Assembly (NCBI GenBank): GCA_937871625.1 | Contig: CALMRD010000041.1 | Coordinates: 1-33,270, forward strand | Length of the DNA: 33,270 nt | Direction of reading: 5' to 3' | Source: an uncultured Bacteroidales bacterium | Lineage (GTDB): Bacteria; Bacteroidota; Bacteroidia; Bacteroidales; VadinHA17 | Part shown: positions 17,494 to 27,300 of the stretch, piece after piece | How the letters are laid out: each line of letters begins with the position of its first letter | Position numbering within the stretch: the first letter of the stretch is position 1 | The notes under the pieces: generated by a model | The model's input: only the letters and a program-made list of their open reading frames with translations | Database searches by the model: none | What the model was told of the DNA's origin: nothing | Position numbers and translations under genes: made by a program

Positions 17494-18873
17494 ATGGAAG
17501 TAATCAAAAGTTACATTGAAACAAACAGGGAGAGATTCCTTGAAGAGCTTTTCGGGCTCATACGTATCCCATCCATCAGCGCATCAGAAGCCAACAAACC
17601 TGAGATGATGAAGGCAGCGGAATATATCCGCGACCTGCTCCTCGGTAACGGGGCTGACCGCGCGGAGGTCTATCCCACACCGGGGAACCCTATCGTATAC
17701 GGTGAGAAGACCATAGACCCGTCACTGCCTACCATACTGGTCTACGGCCACTATGATGTTATGCCTGCAGAACCGGTCGACAAATGGCTGTCGCCACCCT
17801 TTGAGCCGGAGATACGAGACGGCAAGATATGGGCCCGCGGTGCCGATGACGACAAGGGACAACTGTTTATGCACCTGAAGGCGTTTGAGATGATGACCGC
17901 CACAGGCACACTGCCGTGCAATGTCAAGTTCATGATAGAGGGCGAGGAGGAGGCCGGATCAGTAAGCATCGCCGGATTCTGTTCTGAATATAAGGAGATG
18001 CTTCGTTCAGACGTAATACTGGTCTCTGACACTACCATAATATCTACCGATATGCCTTCAGTCACATCCGGACTCAGAGGGCTCTCCTATATCCAGATAG
18101 AGGTTACGGGTCCTAACCGCGACCTGCACTCGGGAATCTACGGCGGGGCGGTAGTGAATCCCTGCAATGTCATCTGCGATATCATCTCGCAGCTGAAGGA
18201 TAGTAACGGGAAGGTAACCATCCCGGGATTCTATGATAAGGTGTCAGTCCCCACCGACACCGAGAGGGAAAAGATGGCCGAAAGACCCTTTAACCCGGAG
18301 AAATACAAGAAGGCAATAGGGGTTGAAGCACTGGCCTCGGAGAAAGGATTTACGACACTCGAAAGCACAGGCATCAGACCCACACTTGATGTGAACGGGA
18401 TATGGGGCGGTTATATCGGCGAAGGTGCAAAGACCATTCTCCCCTCAAAAGCTTCTGCCAAGATCTCAATGAGGCTTGTGCCTTACCAGAAGGCCGAAGA
18501 GATAGCTGAAATGGCAATTAACCATATAAAAGCCATTGCTCCGGCCGGCGTAAAGGTAACCGCAGAATATCTCCACGGTGGCGAAGCTTATGTCAGTCCC
18601 ATTGACACTCCCGAATACCTTGCTGCTGAACGGGCCTACGAGGATATCTTCGGCAAGAAACCGATCCCCGTGCGCAGCGGTGGCAGCATACCAATCATCT
18701 CTACATTTGAAAAGATACTGGGAGTCAAGTCGATACTCATGGGTTTTGGCCTGGAGGATGATGCCATACACTCGCCCAATGAGAACTATCCTCTTGAAAA
18801 CCTCTTTGCGGGGATGAGAGCGATACCCCTCTATTTTAAATACTATACGGAAATGAAGAGGGCAGCGAAATAA
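17494..18873 (+). CDS. M20 family metallopeptidase (dipeptidase-like)
   Basis: A zinc-dependent peptidase of the M20 family, probably cleaving dipeptides or small peptides in the cytosol. The site residues are in place: YGHYDVMP (metal His86 and catalytic Asp88), RGADDDKG (bridging Asp119), EGEEEAGS (general base and ligand Glu around 151-153), LVSDTT, and the final His in AIHSPNENYPLENL. The dimerisation (lid) domain includes RDLHSGIYGG. I use ATG 17494 (459 residues, MEVIKSYIETNRE). The ORF-track start at 17458 adds 12 residues that overlap the DUF3109 gene. The specific substrate (carnosine-like, Xaa-His or other) is not determinable. Confidence 0.93.
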   Translation: MEVIKSYIETNRERFLEELFGLIRIPSISASEANKPEMMKAAEYIRDLLLGNGADRAEVYPTPGNPIVYGEKTIDPSLPTILVYGHYDVMPAEPVDKWLSPPFEPEIRDGKIWARGADDDKGQLFMHLKAFEMMTATGTLPCNVKFMIEGEEEAGSVSIAGFCSEYKEMLRSDVILVSDTTIISTDMPSVTSGLRGLSYIQIEVTGPNRDLHSGIYGGAVVNPCNVICDIISQLKDSNGKVTIPGFYDKVSVPTDTEREKMAERPFNPEKYKKAIGVEALASEKGFTTLESTGIRPTLDVNGIWGGYIGEGAKTILPSKASAKISMRLVPYQKAEEIAEMAINHIKAIAPAGVKVTAEYLHGGEAYVSPIDTPEYLAAERAYEDIFGKKPIPVRSGGSIPIISTFEKILGVKSILMGFGLEDDAIHSPNENYPLENLFAGMRAIPLYFKYYTEMKRAAK

Positions 18874-19015
18874 TTATCACTGCTGCGCTGGCCACATAAC
18901 CCTGCCGATGCGTGTCTGCAGTCAGGCCGGTTACAAAAAGTCAAATAGAATCTACTGTCGGGTGGCTGGAACAGGGCCGGATTTGCGCTGTCGGATACCG
19001 GTTGCGGCTGTGCTG

Positions 19016-20278
19016 CTAATCAATTTTCAGCTTAAGCAGCTCAACCCGTGTGGGGGTGCTCCGCAGTACTGTGAAGAGGTTAGTCCCCACACGTATGTGC
19101 TCCTGCTGCCGCGGGATGTTCCCGTGAACATAAAGGATAAGTCCTGCGAGAGTGGTATATTCATCACTCTCAGGCAGATTCAGGTCCAGTTCCTCATTGA
19201 GGTAGTCGATGTCCAGCCTGCCGGAGAGGACATACTCCTTCTCGTTTATCTTTTTTTCCACCAGGTCACTGGTGTCATGCTCGTCTTCAATGTCACCCAC
19301 TATCTCCTCGAGGACATCCTCAATGGTGACCACACCGGATGTGCCTCCGAACTCGTCAACGACCAGTGCAATACTTTTCTTGGCATCGGAGAGCATCCTT
19401 AGCACCTTGTTGGCGGTCATGGTCTCCGGCACCACGACCAGTTTTCTCATGCCTGATTCCAGATCCCCGGGTTCATTAAGAATATCCTTGAGTTCGTAAT
19501 AACCGACCATATTGTCAATGTTGTCGCGGTAGAGCAGTATCTTTGAATGGCCTGACTCAATGAACTGCTGCTTGAGTTCGTCGGGGCTTGACTCCAGGGG
19601 GAGGGCGACGATCTCCGTGCGGGGTACCATGCACTCACGGGCCTTCACTGATGAAAAGTCAAGCACATTCTGGAATATCCGCAGGCTGCTGCTCTCCTCG
19701 TCCTTCTCATCCTCAGTCTCCACCAGGTCATTGACGAAGTGATCGAGATCAATGCGGGTAAAGATCCGGTTCTCCTGCTCATTGCGCTCCGTACGGATGC
19801 CAAAGAAGAGCCTCATGAGGATGTTGGCAAGCCAAAGGGTGAATTTGCTGACGGGATAAAACAGATAATAGAAGAGGGCAGTGGGAATTGCAAACAGGTT
19901 CAGAAAGAAGTTGGGACTCAGTCTTATAACGGATTTGGGCAGGAAATCTCCGAGTACAAGTATTATGACTGCCGTAATGATAGTCTGGATCAGAAATATA
20001 ACAACTTCGGAGGGAATGATGTTCAACAGCCAGCGCTCGATCATGTCAGCAGCCAGCATGCTGAATACCACGGTGGCAATATTGACCCCGATGAGCATCG
20101 TGGAGATGTACTGGCCGGGATTGCGGGCAAAGACTGAGATAATACCTGATCCGAACTGCCCGTGCTTGCGGTCAAGCTCTATGCGCAGCTTGTTTGAGGC
20201 GACAAAAGCCAGCTCCATGGCCGAGAAGAAAGCGGCCAGCAGTATGGCAAAAGAGATGATCACCAGCGGGTTCATCAC
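19016..20278 (-). CDS. CNNM/CBS/CorC-type membrane protein (hemolysin family)
   Basis: The 420-residue protein has three parts in order. An N-terminal CNNM (DUF21) membrane domain starts LLAAFFSAMELAFVASNKLR and includes several helices to about residue 160. A CBS pair at about 200-330 includes VSTN-like VPETMTANKVLRML and VVDEFGGTSGVVTIEDVLEEIVGDIEDE. A CorC_HlyC C-terminal domain (about 345-420) includes DIDYLNEELDLNLPESDEYTTLAG. Family members have been linked to Mg/Co efflux and, as GldE, to gliding in some Bacteroidota; the original hemolysin label is not a reliable function. It is the last gene of the minus-strand mfd operon, and converges with the M20 gene across 142 bp in which no clear terminator was seen. 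Confidence 0.9.
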   Translation of the reverse strand: MMNPLVIISFAILLAAFFSAMELAFVASNKLRIELDRKHGQFGSGIISVFARNPGQYISTMLIGVNIATVVFSMLAADMIERWLLNIIPSEVVIFLIQTIITAVIILVLGDFLPKSVIRLSPNFFLNLFAIPTALFYYLFYPVSKFTLWLANILMRLFFGIRTERNEQENRIFTRIDLDHFVNDLVETEDEKDEESSSLRIFQNVLDFSSVKARECMVPRTEIVALPLESSPDELKQQFIESGHSKILLYRDNIDNMVGYYELKDILNEPGDLESGMRKLVVVPETMTANKVLRMLSDAKKSIALVVDEFGGTSGVVTIEDVLEEIVGDIEDEHDTSDLVEKKINEKEYVLSGRLDIDYLNEELDLNLPESDEYTTLAGLILYVHGNIPRQQEHIRVGTNLFTVLRSTPTRVELLKLKID

Positions 20279-20284
20279 CCAAAG

Positions 20285-20467
20285 TTACATTTTTTTTCGC
20301 TGAGAGTCACGCAAGGCGGCAAGACCAAAAGCTCCCGCTGACATTACAATCCAGAGCCATGCGCCACGCAGGCCGTTATGGCTGATCTCGCGTATGGCAA
20401 TGCCAAGGCATGCCAGCCCGAGGATAGCCCATACTATCTCAATCAACAGAAGTGACTTTTTGCTCAT
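20285..20467 (-). CDS. Small two-helix membrane protein, hypothetical
   Basis: A 60-residue product with two hydrophobic segments (about 7-23 and 36-51) and a basic C-terminus RDSQRKKM. A Gly/Ala-rich pattern and an N-terminal MSKKS suit a small inner-membrane protein. It lies between lptC and the CNNM/CBS gene on the same strand, 6 bp before the latter, and its start overlaps the end of lptC by 29 bp, consistent with coupled translation. I do not recognise a family. Evidence that it is real: correct strand, tight spacing and coherent membrane-protein composition. Confidence 0.7.
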   Translation of the reverse strand: MSKKSLLLIEIVWAILGLACLGIAIREISHNGLRGAWLWIVMSAGAFGLAALRDSQRKKM

Positions 20468-21017
20468 TCTCTACGTATATGGTAGCACTTACGTTCTTGA
20501 TCTTCCACTTGGAAAGCCGCGGGTCCGACTCGAATCCCGTCCCCATGATTATCTGATCCTTACCGGTGATACGGACGAACCTGTCAGACCAGACGCTCTC
20601 CCTGGGTTCGCTCCAGAAGAGCAGCTCAGTCTCAAGGATGTCACCATCGGTATTGACTGCCACCACGCTGTCACGCAGTTCCCACAGTTCATCCTTTTCG
20701 GTATACCGTGCATATTGCGCACGGATACTGGCCTGAGGCTCTGTTTTCTTGTCGTAGAAAAGCACCGTCAGTCCCTCGGGAAAGAGAGTGTAGGGCTGCT
20801 CATCGCCGGAAAACTGCTGTATCAGTGGTGTACGCACCAGCAGTGTAACCTTGCCGGAGTCGGAATACATGGTCTCGACGTCGCGGGCTGACAATGAGGG
20901 TAACTCCCTGATCTGAAGCTCCCTGACGGGCAGCTCTCTCTTCTCGCAGGAAGAAAGCAAAGCAGTCCCGGTAATCAGGACTGCTCCGACAAGTGAATAT
21001 GTTTTGCCTGCAGGCAT
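20439..21017 (-). CDS. lptC: LPS export ABC transporter periplasmic protein LptC
   Basis: LptC passes lipopolysaccharide from LptBFG to the LptA bridge in the periplasm. The 192-residue protein begins with a hydrophobic signal and a lipobox-like ALLSSC, so it is probably a lipoprotein here rather than a simple anchored protein. The body has the jellyroll pattern of the OstA/LptC family: YSDSGKVTLLVRTPLIQQF, LTVLFYDKKTEPQASIRA, LWELRDSVVAVNTDGDILETELLFW, then VRITGKDQIIMGTGFESDPRLSKW. Similarity of the last block to LptC is strong. It lies 6 bp after the TPR gene. Confidence 0.92.
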   Translation of the reverse strand: MPAGKTYSLVGAVLITGTALLSSCEKRELPVRELQIRELPSLSARDVETMYSDSGKVTLLVRTPLIQQFSGDEQPYTLFPEGLTVLFYDKKTEPQASIRAQYARYTEKDELWELRDSVVAVNTDGDILETELLFWSEPRESVWSDRFVRITGKDQIIMGTGFESDPRLSKWKIKNVSATIYVENEQKVTSVD

Positions 21018-21023
21018 GGGTGG

Positions 21024-22352
21024 TTACTCCCTCTTAAACCTTACTGTGGTCGACTCATTTATCCAGCCGCCCACCTGGTATGGAGCGCCCTCCTCCACGA
21101 GGCTCCTGAAGAATGCCTCCTCCTTTGTGGGGAAGAGTCTTGAATAGATGGCTATCCTCTCGTCTACCTGCTCCTTCAGTCCCGGATCAGTGTTCTTTGC
21201 ACGCGCAAGATAGTCGACCACAACCCAGTATACAGTCTGGTTTTCAAAGGTCTCGCCTATACGTGCTCCGGCATAAGCTTCCGCAATTATGAAGAGAGCA
21301 TAGCCATTGGTCGGGTCAAGCGAGTAGGCTGCCCTGGCAAAATCGCGTGCAGCCTGCTTACTGTCTGACGTCAGTTCGAGAGTGGCCAGCTTTGTCAGCA
21401 GACCTGATTTTACAATAAGGTCTGTCTCCAGCTCTACGGCTTCGGTATAATATTTTTCGGCCTCATTGTATTTTTTGCGGGCCACATTCATCTCCGCAAG
21501 CTGCGCTGCCGATGCTGCATTGGGCTCGCAGCGGTAGAGGTTGGTGGCTGCCTTGAAGTAGAGTTCGGAATCCCTGCATCCTGTCTCGGTAAGCAGTGAC
21601 AGCACCTTCTTCAGCATCGCCGTGTCAGATGGATTCTTTTCAACACCTTCAGCGAAGAGCGCCTCGATGCTTGAGCAGGTGGCGGCTCCGCTCGACCTGA
21701 AGACGGCATCTATGTTCTTCTTGGCGTCCAGATAACGACGGTCATCTGCTTTTCGCGCCAGCTGGCTGTCAACAACCTTCATCGCCTCCGAGTAGGCCTT
21801 GATGACAGCAGGAGAGTCGATGAGATCAAGCACAAAACACTTGGCAGTGATGGCCATATAAAGACTCGAATAGGTGTAGTCAAAGCTCTGAGGGGATGTC
21901 GCCATCACCCCGCTTATGATGTCATAACAATTCTTGGCGTATTCAGGGTCATTGCCGCCGAACTCATACAGTGCAAATGCCTTTCGCAGGTTATTGGACT
22001 CTCCCTCGTTGAAGTATTCCGTACGCTGGTCAAGTATCATCATCACAGTGTCAATATAGGCCTTGTCACCCGACTTGCGGAAGAAATCCTTGTACATCGT
22101 CTCACCCTTGATATAGGTATTCTTTGATGATCCGGGACAGTCGTTGTAGACCGGTCTCCAGAACTGGACAGCCATGTTGTAATCTTTGTTCTCGTAATAG
22201 GTTGAGTAAAGCGATGTGTTGCGCAGACACATTACGCTGTCCTCACCACTGCCGAAAGGAGTGCCTGTGTCAACACCCTTTTGCGCCTGAGAGGTAACTG
22301 AGATTGCTGCCAGAAGAGCTGCAGCAAGAGTCGCGATCAATGTTCTTTTCAT
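21024..22352 (-). CDS. Secreted tetratricopeptide-repeat-like protein
   Basis: The 442-residue protein starts with a signal peptide (MKRTLIATLAAALLAAISV, cleavage near SQAQ). The mature part is helical with TPR-like units, clearest at LAEMNVARKKYNEAEKYYTEA and ARDFARAAYSLDPTNGYALFIIAEAY. An early segment YSTYYENKDYNMAVQFWRPVYNDCPG also reads as a TPR. No catalytic motif was seen. The location, between an outer-membrane barrel gene and lptC, suggests a periplasmic role in envelope assembly, which is inference. Confidence 0.85.
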   Translation of the reverse strand: MKRTLIATLAAALLAAISVTSQAQKGVDTGTPFGSGEDSVMCLRNTSLYSTYYENKDYNMAVQFWRPVYNDCPGSSKNTYIKGETMYKDFFRKSGDKAYIDTVMMILDQRTEYFNEGESNNLRKAFALYEFGGNDPEYAKNCYDIISGVMATSPQSFDYTYSSLYMAITAKCFVLDLIDSPAVIKAYSEAMKVVDSQLARKADDRRYLDAKKNIDAVFRSSGAATCSSIEALFAEGVEKNPSDTAMLKKVLSLLTETGCRDSELYFKAATNLYRCEPNAASAAQLAEMNVARKKYNEAEKYYTEAVELETDLIVKSGLLTKLATLELTSDSKQAARDFARAAYSLDPTNGYALFIIAEAYAGARIGETFENQTVYWVVVDYLARAKNTDPGLKEQVDERIAIYSRLFPTKEEAFFRSLVEEGAPYQVGGWINESTTVRFKRE

Positions 22353-22367
22353 CTCTTTCTAAAATTG

Positions 22368-23642
22368 TTATTCATATTTCGCTTTCAGGAACCAGTAGTC
22401 AAACAGGTTGAGACTGGCCCCGACCGTTATCATTGTCTCCCTGACCATGCTGTCATCGATGTTGCCCCTGGATGACATGTCCACGAAGAGGGAAATCCTG
22501 GATCTCGATCTTCTCATCGGTATGCCAGCTCCAAAAGTTATGCCGTATTCGTTGAGCCTGTCATCTTCAAACAGAGTATAACTCTCACCGTAACGGCAGC
22601 CTATGCGATATTCAAGCCGATCAAAAAAATTGTAGATGGAGTATTTGTCAGGGATATACTCAGCCCCTGCATGCAGAGAGATGGCATCCCTGTATGTTCC
22701 GTAGGTGTCGGGAAGGGATGCCTCCGTCCACTTCGAGTATACAATGTCAGCACCTGCAGTGAACTTGTCAGTTTTTCCGACTGCTATCCCTGCCCTTATT
22801 GTTGCAGGCAGCCGGCTGGTGGTGGTGCCGCTGGCCTGGTAAAGAGTGTCGGAGGAGAGAAGCGAGGTCTGGTAACTGGAATACCTGAAGATGATATCAT
22901 CGGTGCTGGTCTTAAGACTGAATGAGGGGGTAAAGTTGAAGCCGCCATTCACATACCATTTGTCGGGCAACGGCACCATCACCTGCATTGAGGCTTCAAG
23001 ACCTATCCCGTTCATGGTAATACTGCTCTGCTTCCTTGTATTAAAATAGTTGTTGTCAGAGGTGAATATGAAGTCGTTAAGCCGCATGACATCACCGAAT
23101 ATCAGGAACATGTTCACCCCGGCGGAGAGATACCTGAGAGGGGAGTATCCGGCCCCGAGCAATACCTTTTGATACCCGCCGGTACCCATATGGTGTTCAT
23201 ACAGATCGCCGGCAACACCGCCGGTTGAAGTCTCTCCCCCGATGTTGTAGAAAGCGTTGGAATAGGGCACAATGGCAGCCGCAACTCCCAGTCCCTTCGT
23301 CACCGGGAATCCCAGCATCAGGTGGGAGAAGCTGAGGTCCTGGGAATAGTATGTCAGATCATCCTCATCCAGCTTCACCACACCGTAATCGAGACCGAAG
23401 TCAAAGAGGAATGATGCGGTGTCTATGCTGCTGTATGACGCCGGTGTGAGGTAGTTGAGCGTGAGATTATCCCTGAGGCCGCTGCTGATGCCTCCCATGG
23501 CACGGCTCCTGAATGTTCCCTGCTGTTCCATGTTGCCGATGCCGTACCTGGCAAAGGGAGAATATACTTTTTTCTGGGCTGCCGCTCCTGAGGTCAGGAG
23601 AGCTAAAAGGCATATCAGGATAAATCTTCCGGTTCTATACAT
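22368..23642 (-). CDS. Predicted outer-membrane beta-barrel protein
   Basis: A signal peptide (YRTGRFILICLLALLTSGAAAQ) precedes KVYSPFARYGIGNMEQQGTFRSRAMGG. This Bacteroidota pattern resembles FadL/OmpP1-like barrel proteins with an N-terminal plug region. Alternating hydrophobic strands continue to the end, with GLGVAAAIVPYSNAFYNIGG and TAGADIVYSKWTEASL as examples. Ligand and specific family are unknown. The ORF-track start is a TTG at 23651; the ATG at 23642 gives 424 residues with a normal signal peptide and an 8-bp overlap with coaX. It is probably translated with coaX and the downstream TPR gene. Confidence 0.83.
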   Translation of the reverse strand: MYRTGRFILICLLALLTSGAAAQKKVYSPFARYGIGNMEQQGTFRSRAMGGISSGLRDNLTLNYLTPASYSSIDTASFLFDFGLDYGVVKLDEDDLTYYSQDLSFSHLMLGFPVTKGLGVAAAIVPYSNAFYNIGGETSTGGVAGDLYEHHMGTGGYQKVLLGAGYSPLRYLSAGVNMFLIFGDVMRLNDFIFTSDNNYFNTRKQSSITMNGIGLEASMQVMVPLPDKWYVNGGFNFTPSFSLKTSTDDIIFRYSSYQTSLLSSDTLYQASGTTTSRLPATIRAGIAVGKTDKFTAGADIVYSKWTEASLPDTYGTYRDAISLHAGAEYIPDKYSIYNFFDRLEYRIGCRYGESYTLFEDDRLNEYGITFGAGIPMRRSRSRISLFVDMSSRGNIDDSMVRETMITVGASLNLFDYWFLKAKYE

Positions 23643-24354
23643 TAGTGTCAAGTAAAAAGTTCAATCCCTCAGCCACAAGATCCGGGTACAAAAACATCTT
23701 TTTGCCGCTCCGTGACATGAGCATCATGCCATCGCCTCCCGTGATCACAGTGACGAGCCTGGGGTGCTTTTCTTCGAATGTGCGAATATACTCATTTATT
23801 TCATATACGATCCCCGTGAGGACGCCACCGGCTATGGCATCTTCCGTTGTCCTGCCCGGGAATGAGAACCCGCTGCGATAACTTACCAGTGGCAGGCGGC
23901 CGGTGAACTCATGCAGGGCCCTGAACCTCATGGCCAGTCCGGGAGAGATGCTGCCGCCACGGTACGCCCCTCCGCTTACAAGATCGAGGGTCAGGGCACT
24001 GCCGGCATCAATGACCAATATGTCAGACCCCGGGTGATGTGCCAGAGCACCTGCAGCAGCAGCAGGACGGTCGACACCCAGCGATGCAGGAGTGTCATAG
24101 TCTATCACAAAGGGGTAGTGCGACTGCCATGTGAGGTGATGGACCCTGCTGATGTTTCTGCCGAGATAGGCGAGCAGCTCAGATGGGTCGTCACGTACGC
24201 TTGAGACGATGGCACCGTCAATCAGCGTGCTGCCGGCAAACATGGCGACAGCCTCCGGGTTATCTGACAGAAGTCGCTCTTTCCTGACAAGCATGTTGCC
24301 ATCAAAGAGAGTCGCCTTGGTGCCTGTATTGCCGATGTCGATTACAAGATTCAC
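23635..24354 (-). CDS. coaX: Type III pantothenate kinase (GTG start)
   Basis: Phosphorylates pantothenate in the first step of coenzyme A synthesis. The ASKHA-fold motifs are in order: DIGNTGTKATLFDG near the N-terminus, GVDRPAAAAGA, DAGSALTLDLV, GGSISPGLAMRFRALHEFT and TGGDGMMLMSR. The 239-residue length is normal for CoaX. The start is GTG at 24354 and overlaps the mfd stop as GTGA, giving tight coupling. An ATG-initiated version would lose the DIGNT motif. Confidence 0.95.
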   Translation of the reverse strand: MNLVIDIGNTGTKATLFDGNMLVRKERLLSDNPEAVAMFAGSTLIDGAIVSSVRDDPSELLAYLGRNISRVHHLTWQSHYPFVIDYDTPASLGVDRPAAAAGALAHHPGSDILVIDAGSALTLDLVSGGAYRGGSISPGLAMRFRALHEFTGRLPLVSYRSGFSFPGRTTEDAIAGGVLTGIVYEINEYIRTFEEKHPRLVTVITGGDGMMLMSRSGKKMFLYPDLVAEGLNFLLDTNV

Positions 24355-27300
24355 TGACCTTCCTCCTGTTTTATTGTTGATGTGTGCCAGGAGAGGATCT
24401 TGCCAAAGAGCGCTATCGCCTGCGAGACGGAAGTCACACCCCTGACGGTGAGGCTGAGCTTGCCATTGCCCTGCTTCACGGTCATGCTGCCCTGTTTCCT
24501 GTTGACATAGTTCATTACCGAGATGAAGAGAGGATCATTATAAAACTGTGACGTCCGGTCTGTCACAAAGTTAGCAATCATTGTGCCGTTTTTCAATATT
24601 ACTCTCTCAATGCCGATACCTGATGAGATCCACTTGAGCCTTACAATATCCAGCAGTGCCAGTGCAGGAGAGGGAGGAGGTCCGAACCTGTCGGTAAGAT
24701 GTGCTTCAAAGGCTGCCAGCGCGGTCTCGTCCCTGATATCGTTAAGCTCCTTGTAAAGCCTGATGCGCTCCGGTATGTTTGACACATATTCATCAGGGAA
24801 CATTATCTCGAGGTCGGTATCAACCGTCACGTCAGCCACGAACTGCCTGGTGCCGATGCCCTTCTCCGGCTCACGTTTGTCAGCCGCAGCAGGGAAGAGA
24901 TCACCGAACTCTTCGTCCTTCAGCTCTCTTACAGCCTCCTCCAGGATCTTCTGATAGGTTTCGTATCCCACCTCGGCAATGAAGCCGCTCTGCTCTCCGC
25001 CAAGCAGGTTACCGGCCCCGCGTATGTCAAGGTCCTGGAGGGCAATGTTAAATCCGCTGCCCAGCTCGTAGTTCTCCTCGATGGCCCTTAGTCTCTTCCT
25101 GGCTTCACCGGTGAGCATGGAGAGGGGAGGCGTGAGGAGATAGCAGAAAGCCTTCTTATTGGAACGGCCAACCCTGCCGCGCAGCTGGTGCAGCTCAGAG
25201 AGTCCGAACTTATGGGCGTCATTTATGAAAATGGTATTCGCGTTGGGGATGTCGAGGCCCGATTCTATGATAGTGGTTGCCAGGAGTACATCATAGTCGC
25301 CCCTGACGAAGTCAAACATCACGTTTTCTATCTCCTGCCCCTCCATGCGCCCGTGCACTACCGCTGTCTTTACCTCCGGGCATATACGGTTGATGGTGGC
25401 CTTTACCTCCATGATGTTCTCTATCCTGTTGTTGATAAAGAATACCTGGCCGTTGCGGCTCACCTCGTAGACGATTCCCTCACGGATGATATCATCATTG
25501 AAGCCGTGCAGCTCGGTGATGATCGGCATCCTGTTCGGAGGCGGTGTCGTTATTATTGAGAGATCACGCGCGCCCATGAGAGAGAACTGCAGGGTGCGGG
25601 GGATGGGGGTGGCGGTCATGGTCAGGGTGTCAACGCCTGCCCTCAGGCTCTTCAGCCTCTCCTTCACTGCCACACCGAAACGCTGCTCCTCATCAATAAT
25701 CAGCAGACCCAGATCCCTGAACCTGACCTCCTTGCCTGTAAGCTTGTGTGTTCCTACGATGATGTCTATCTCACCGTCAGCCAGCTGTTTCAATATCTGC
25801 TTCTGCTCGGCAGGCTTACGATGCCTGCTGATGTAATCAACACGTACCGGGAAGTTCTCGAAGCGTGAGGTGAAGGTCCTGTAATGCTGAAGAGCAAGTA
25901 TTGTCGTCGGAACAAGCAGGGCTGTCTGCTTGCCGTCGGTGGCAGCCTTGAAGGCGGCCCTGACGGCCACCTCCGTCTTGCCGAACCCCACGTCGCCGCA
26001 CACCAGCCGGTCCATGGGCACCGGTGCCTCCATATCCTCCTTGACGGCAACGGTGCTGGCAAGCTGGTCTGGAGTATCTTCCCAGATGAACGAAGCCTCA
26101 AGCTCCCTCTGGAGATAAGAGTCAGGGGAGAAGGCAAAGCCGCCGGAAGCCTTCCTTTTGGCGTAGAGTTTGATGAGGTCACGGGCTATATCCTTGACCT
26201 TCTTCTTTGTCGCCTGCTTCATCTTCTGCCAGGTGCCGGTGCCCAGCTTGTTGATGCGTGGCGGAGTGTCATCCCTGCCCTTGTACTTCGAGATACGATG
26301 CAGTGCATGGATGCCCACAAACAGTATGTCATTGTCGCGGAAGACCAGCTTGATGGCTTCCTGTAAACGCCCGTTGACCTCTATCTTCTCCAGTCCCCCG
26401 AAACGTCCGATACCATGATCGGAATGAACAACATAATCCCCCGGATTGAGATCGGTGAGCTCCCTGATGGTCATGCTGTCACGTCGGGTGAAGAACCCTT
26501 TTATACGGAACTTGTGATAGCGGTCAAATATCTGATGATCAGTGTATACAGCTATCCTGAGATCGTGATCGGTAAAACCATTGTGAAGGTTGAGGAGCAG
26601 TGGAGTAAACTCAGCTGACGGGTCCGTCTCCGCAAAGATATCCTTCAGCCTCTGTTCCTGAATCTCACTCTCCGAGATGATATAGTTGCGGTAGCCCTCC
26701 TGCACGTTTGAGACCAGCTTTGAGGTCAGCAGCTGGAAGTTCTTATTGAAAGAGGGTTGCGGCTCAGTGTGAAATATGACTGTGGCCGCTTCTCCGGAAG
26801 GCCTTCCCCTGCCGAAAAATATCTGCCTGTGCTGTGAACAGAGCTCTTCAAGATGACGCCCGGTGATGATGATGTCTCTCCGGTCGCTTATCTCCCCCTT
26901 ACTGCTGCGGGTGTGTGCCTGCGACCAGATGGCATCGGTCTTTTCAATGATGAAATCGAAATTGTCACTCCAGATAATGGATGACGGAGCTATGAAATCG
27001 ATGAAGCTGTCGTTGCTCTCGGTAAAGGCCAGCTCCCGGATATCGGGAATGACCTGTATCTCATCATGGATCTGAAGAGAGAGCTGGTCATCAGGATTGA
27101 ACGACCGGACAGAGTCGACCTCCTCACCGAAGAAGTCGATACGGAAAGGCTTGTCTGCTGCATATGAGAAGAGGTCAATGATACTTCCCCTGACGGAATA
27201 GTGCCCCGGTTCATAGACGAATTCGGTCCTGGTGAAACCGTACTCCCGAAGCACCTCCTCGAGGAACTCAGTGGAGAGCCTGGCTCCCTTTTTAATTGAG

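Noticed and set aside
18908-19402. Plus-strand ORF of 164 residues
   Set aside because: Mostly antisense to the well-supported CNNM/CBS gene; no motif.
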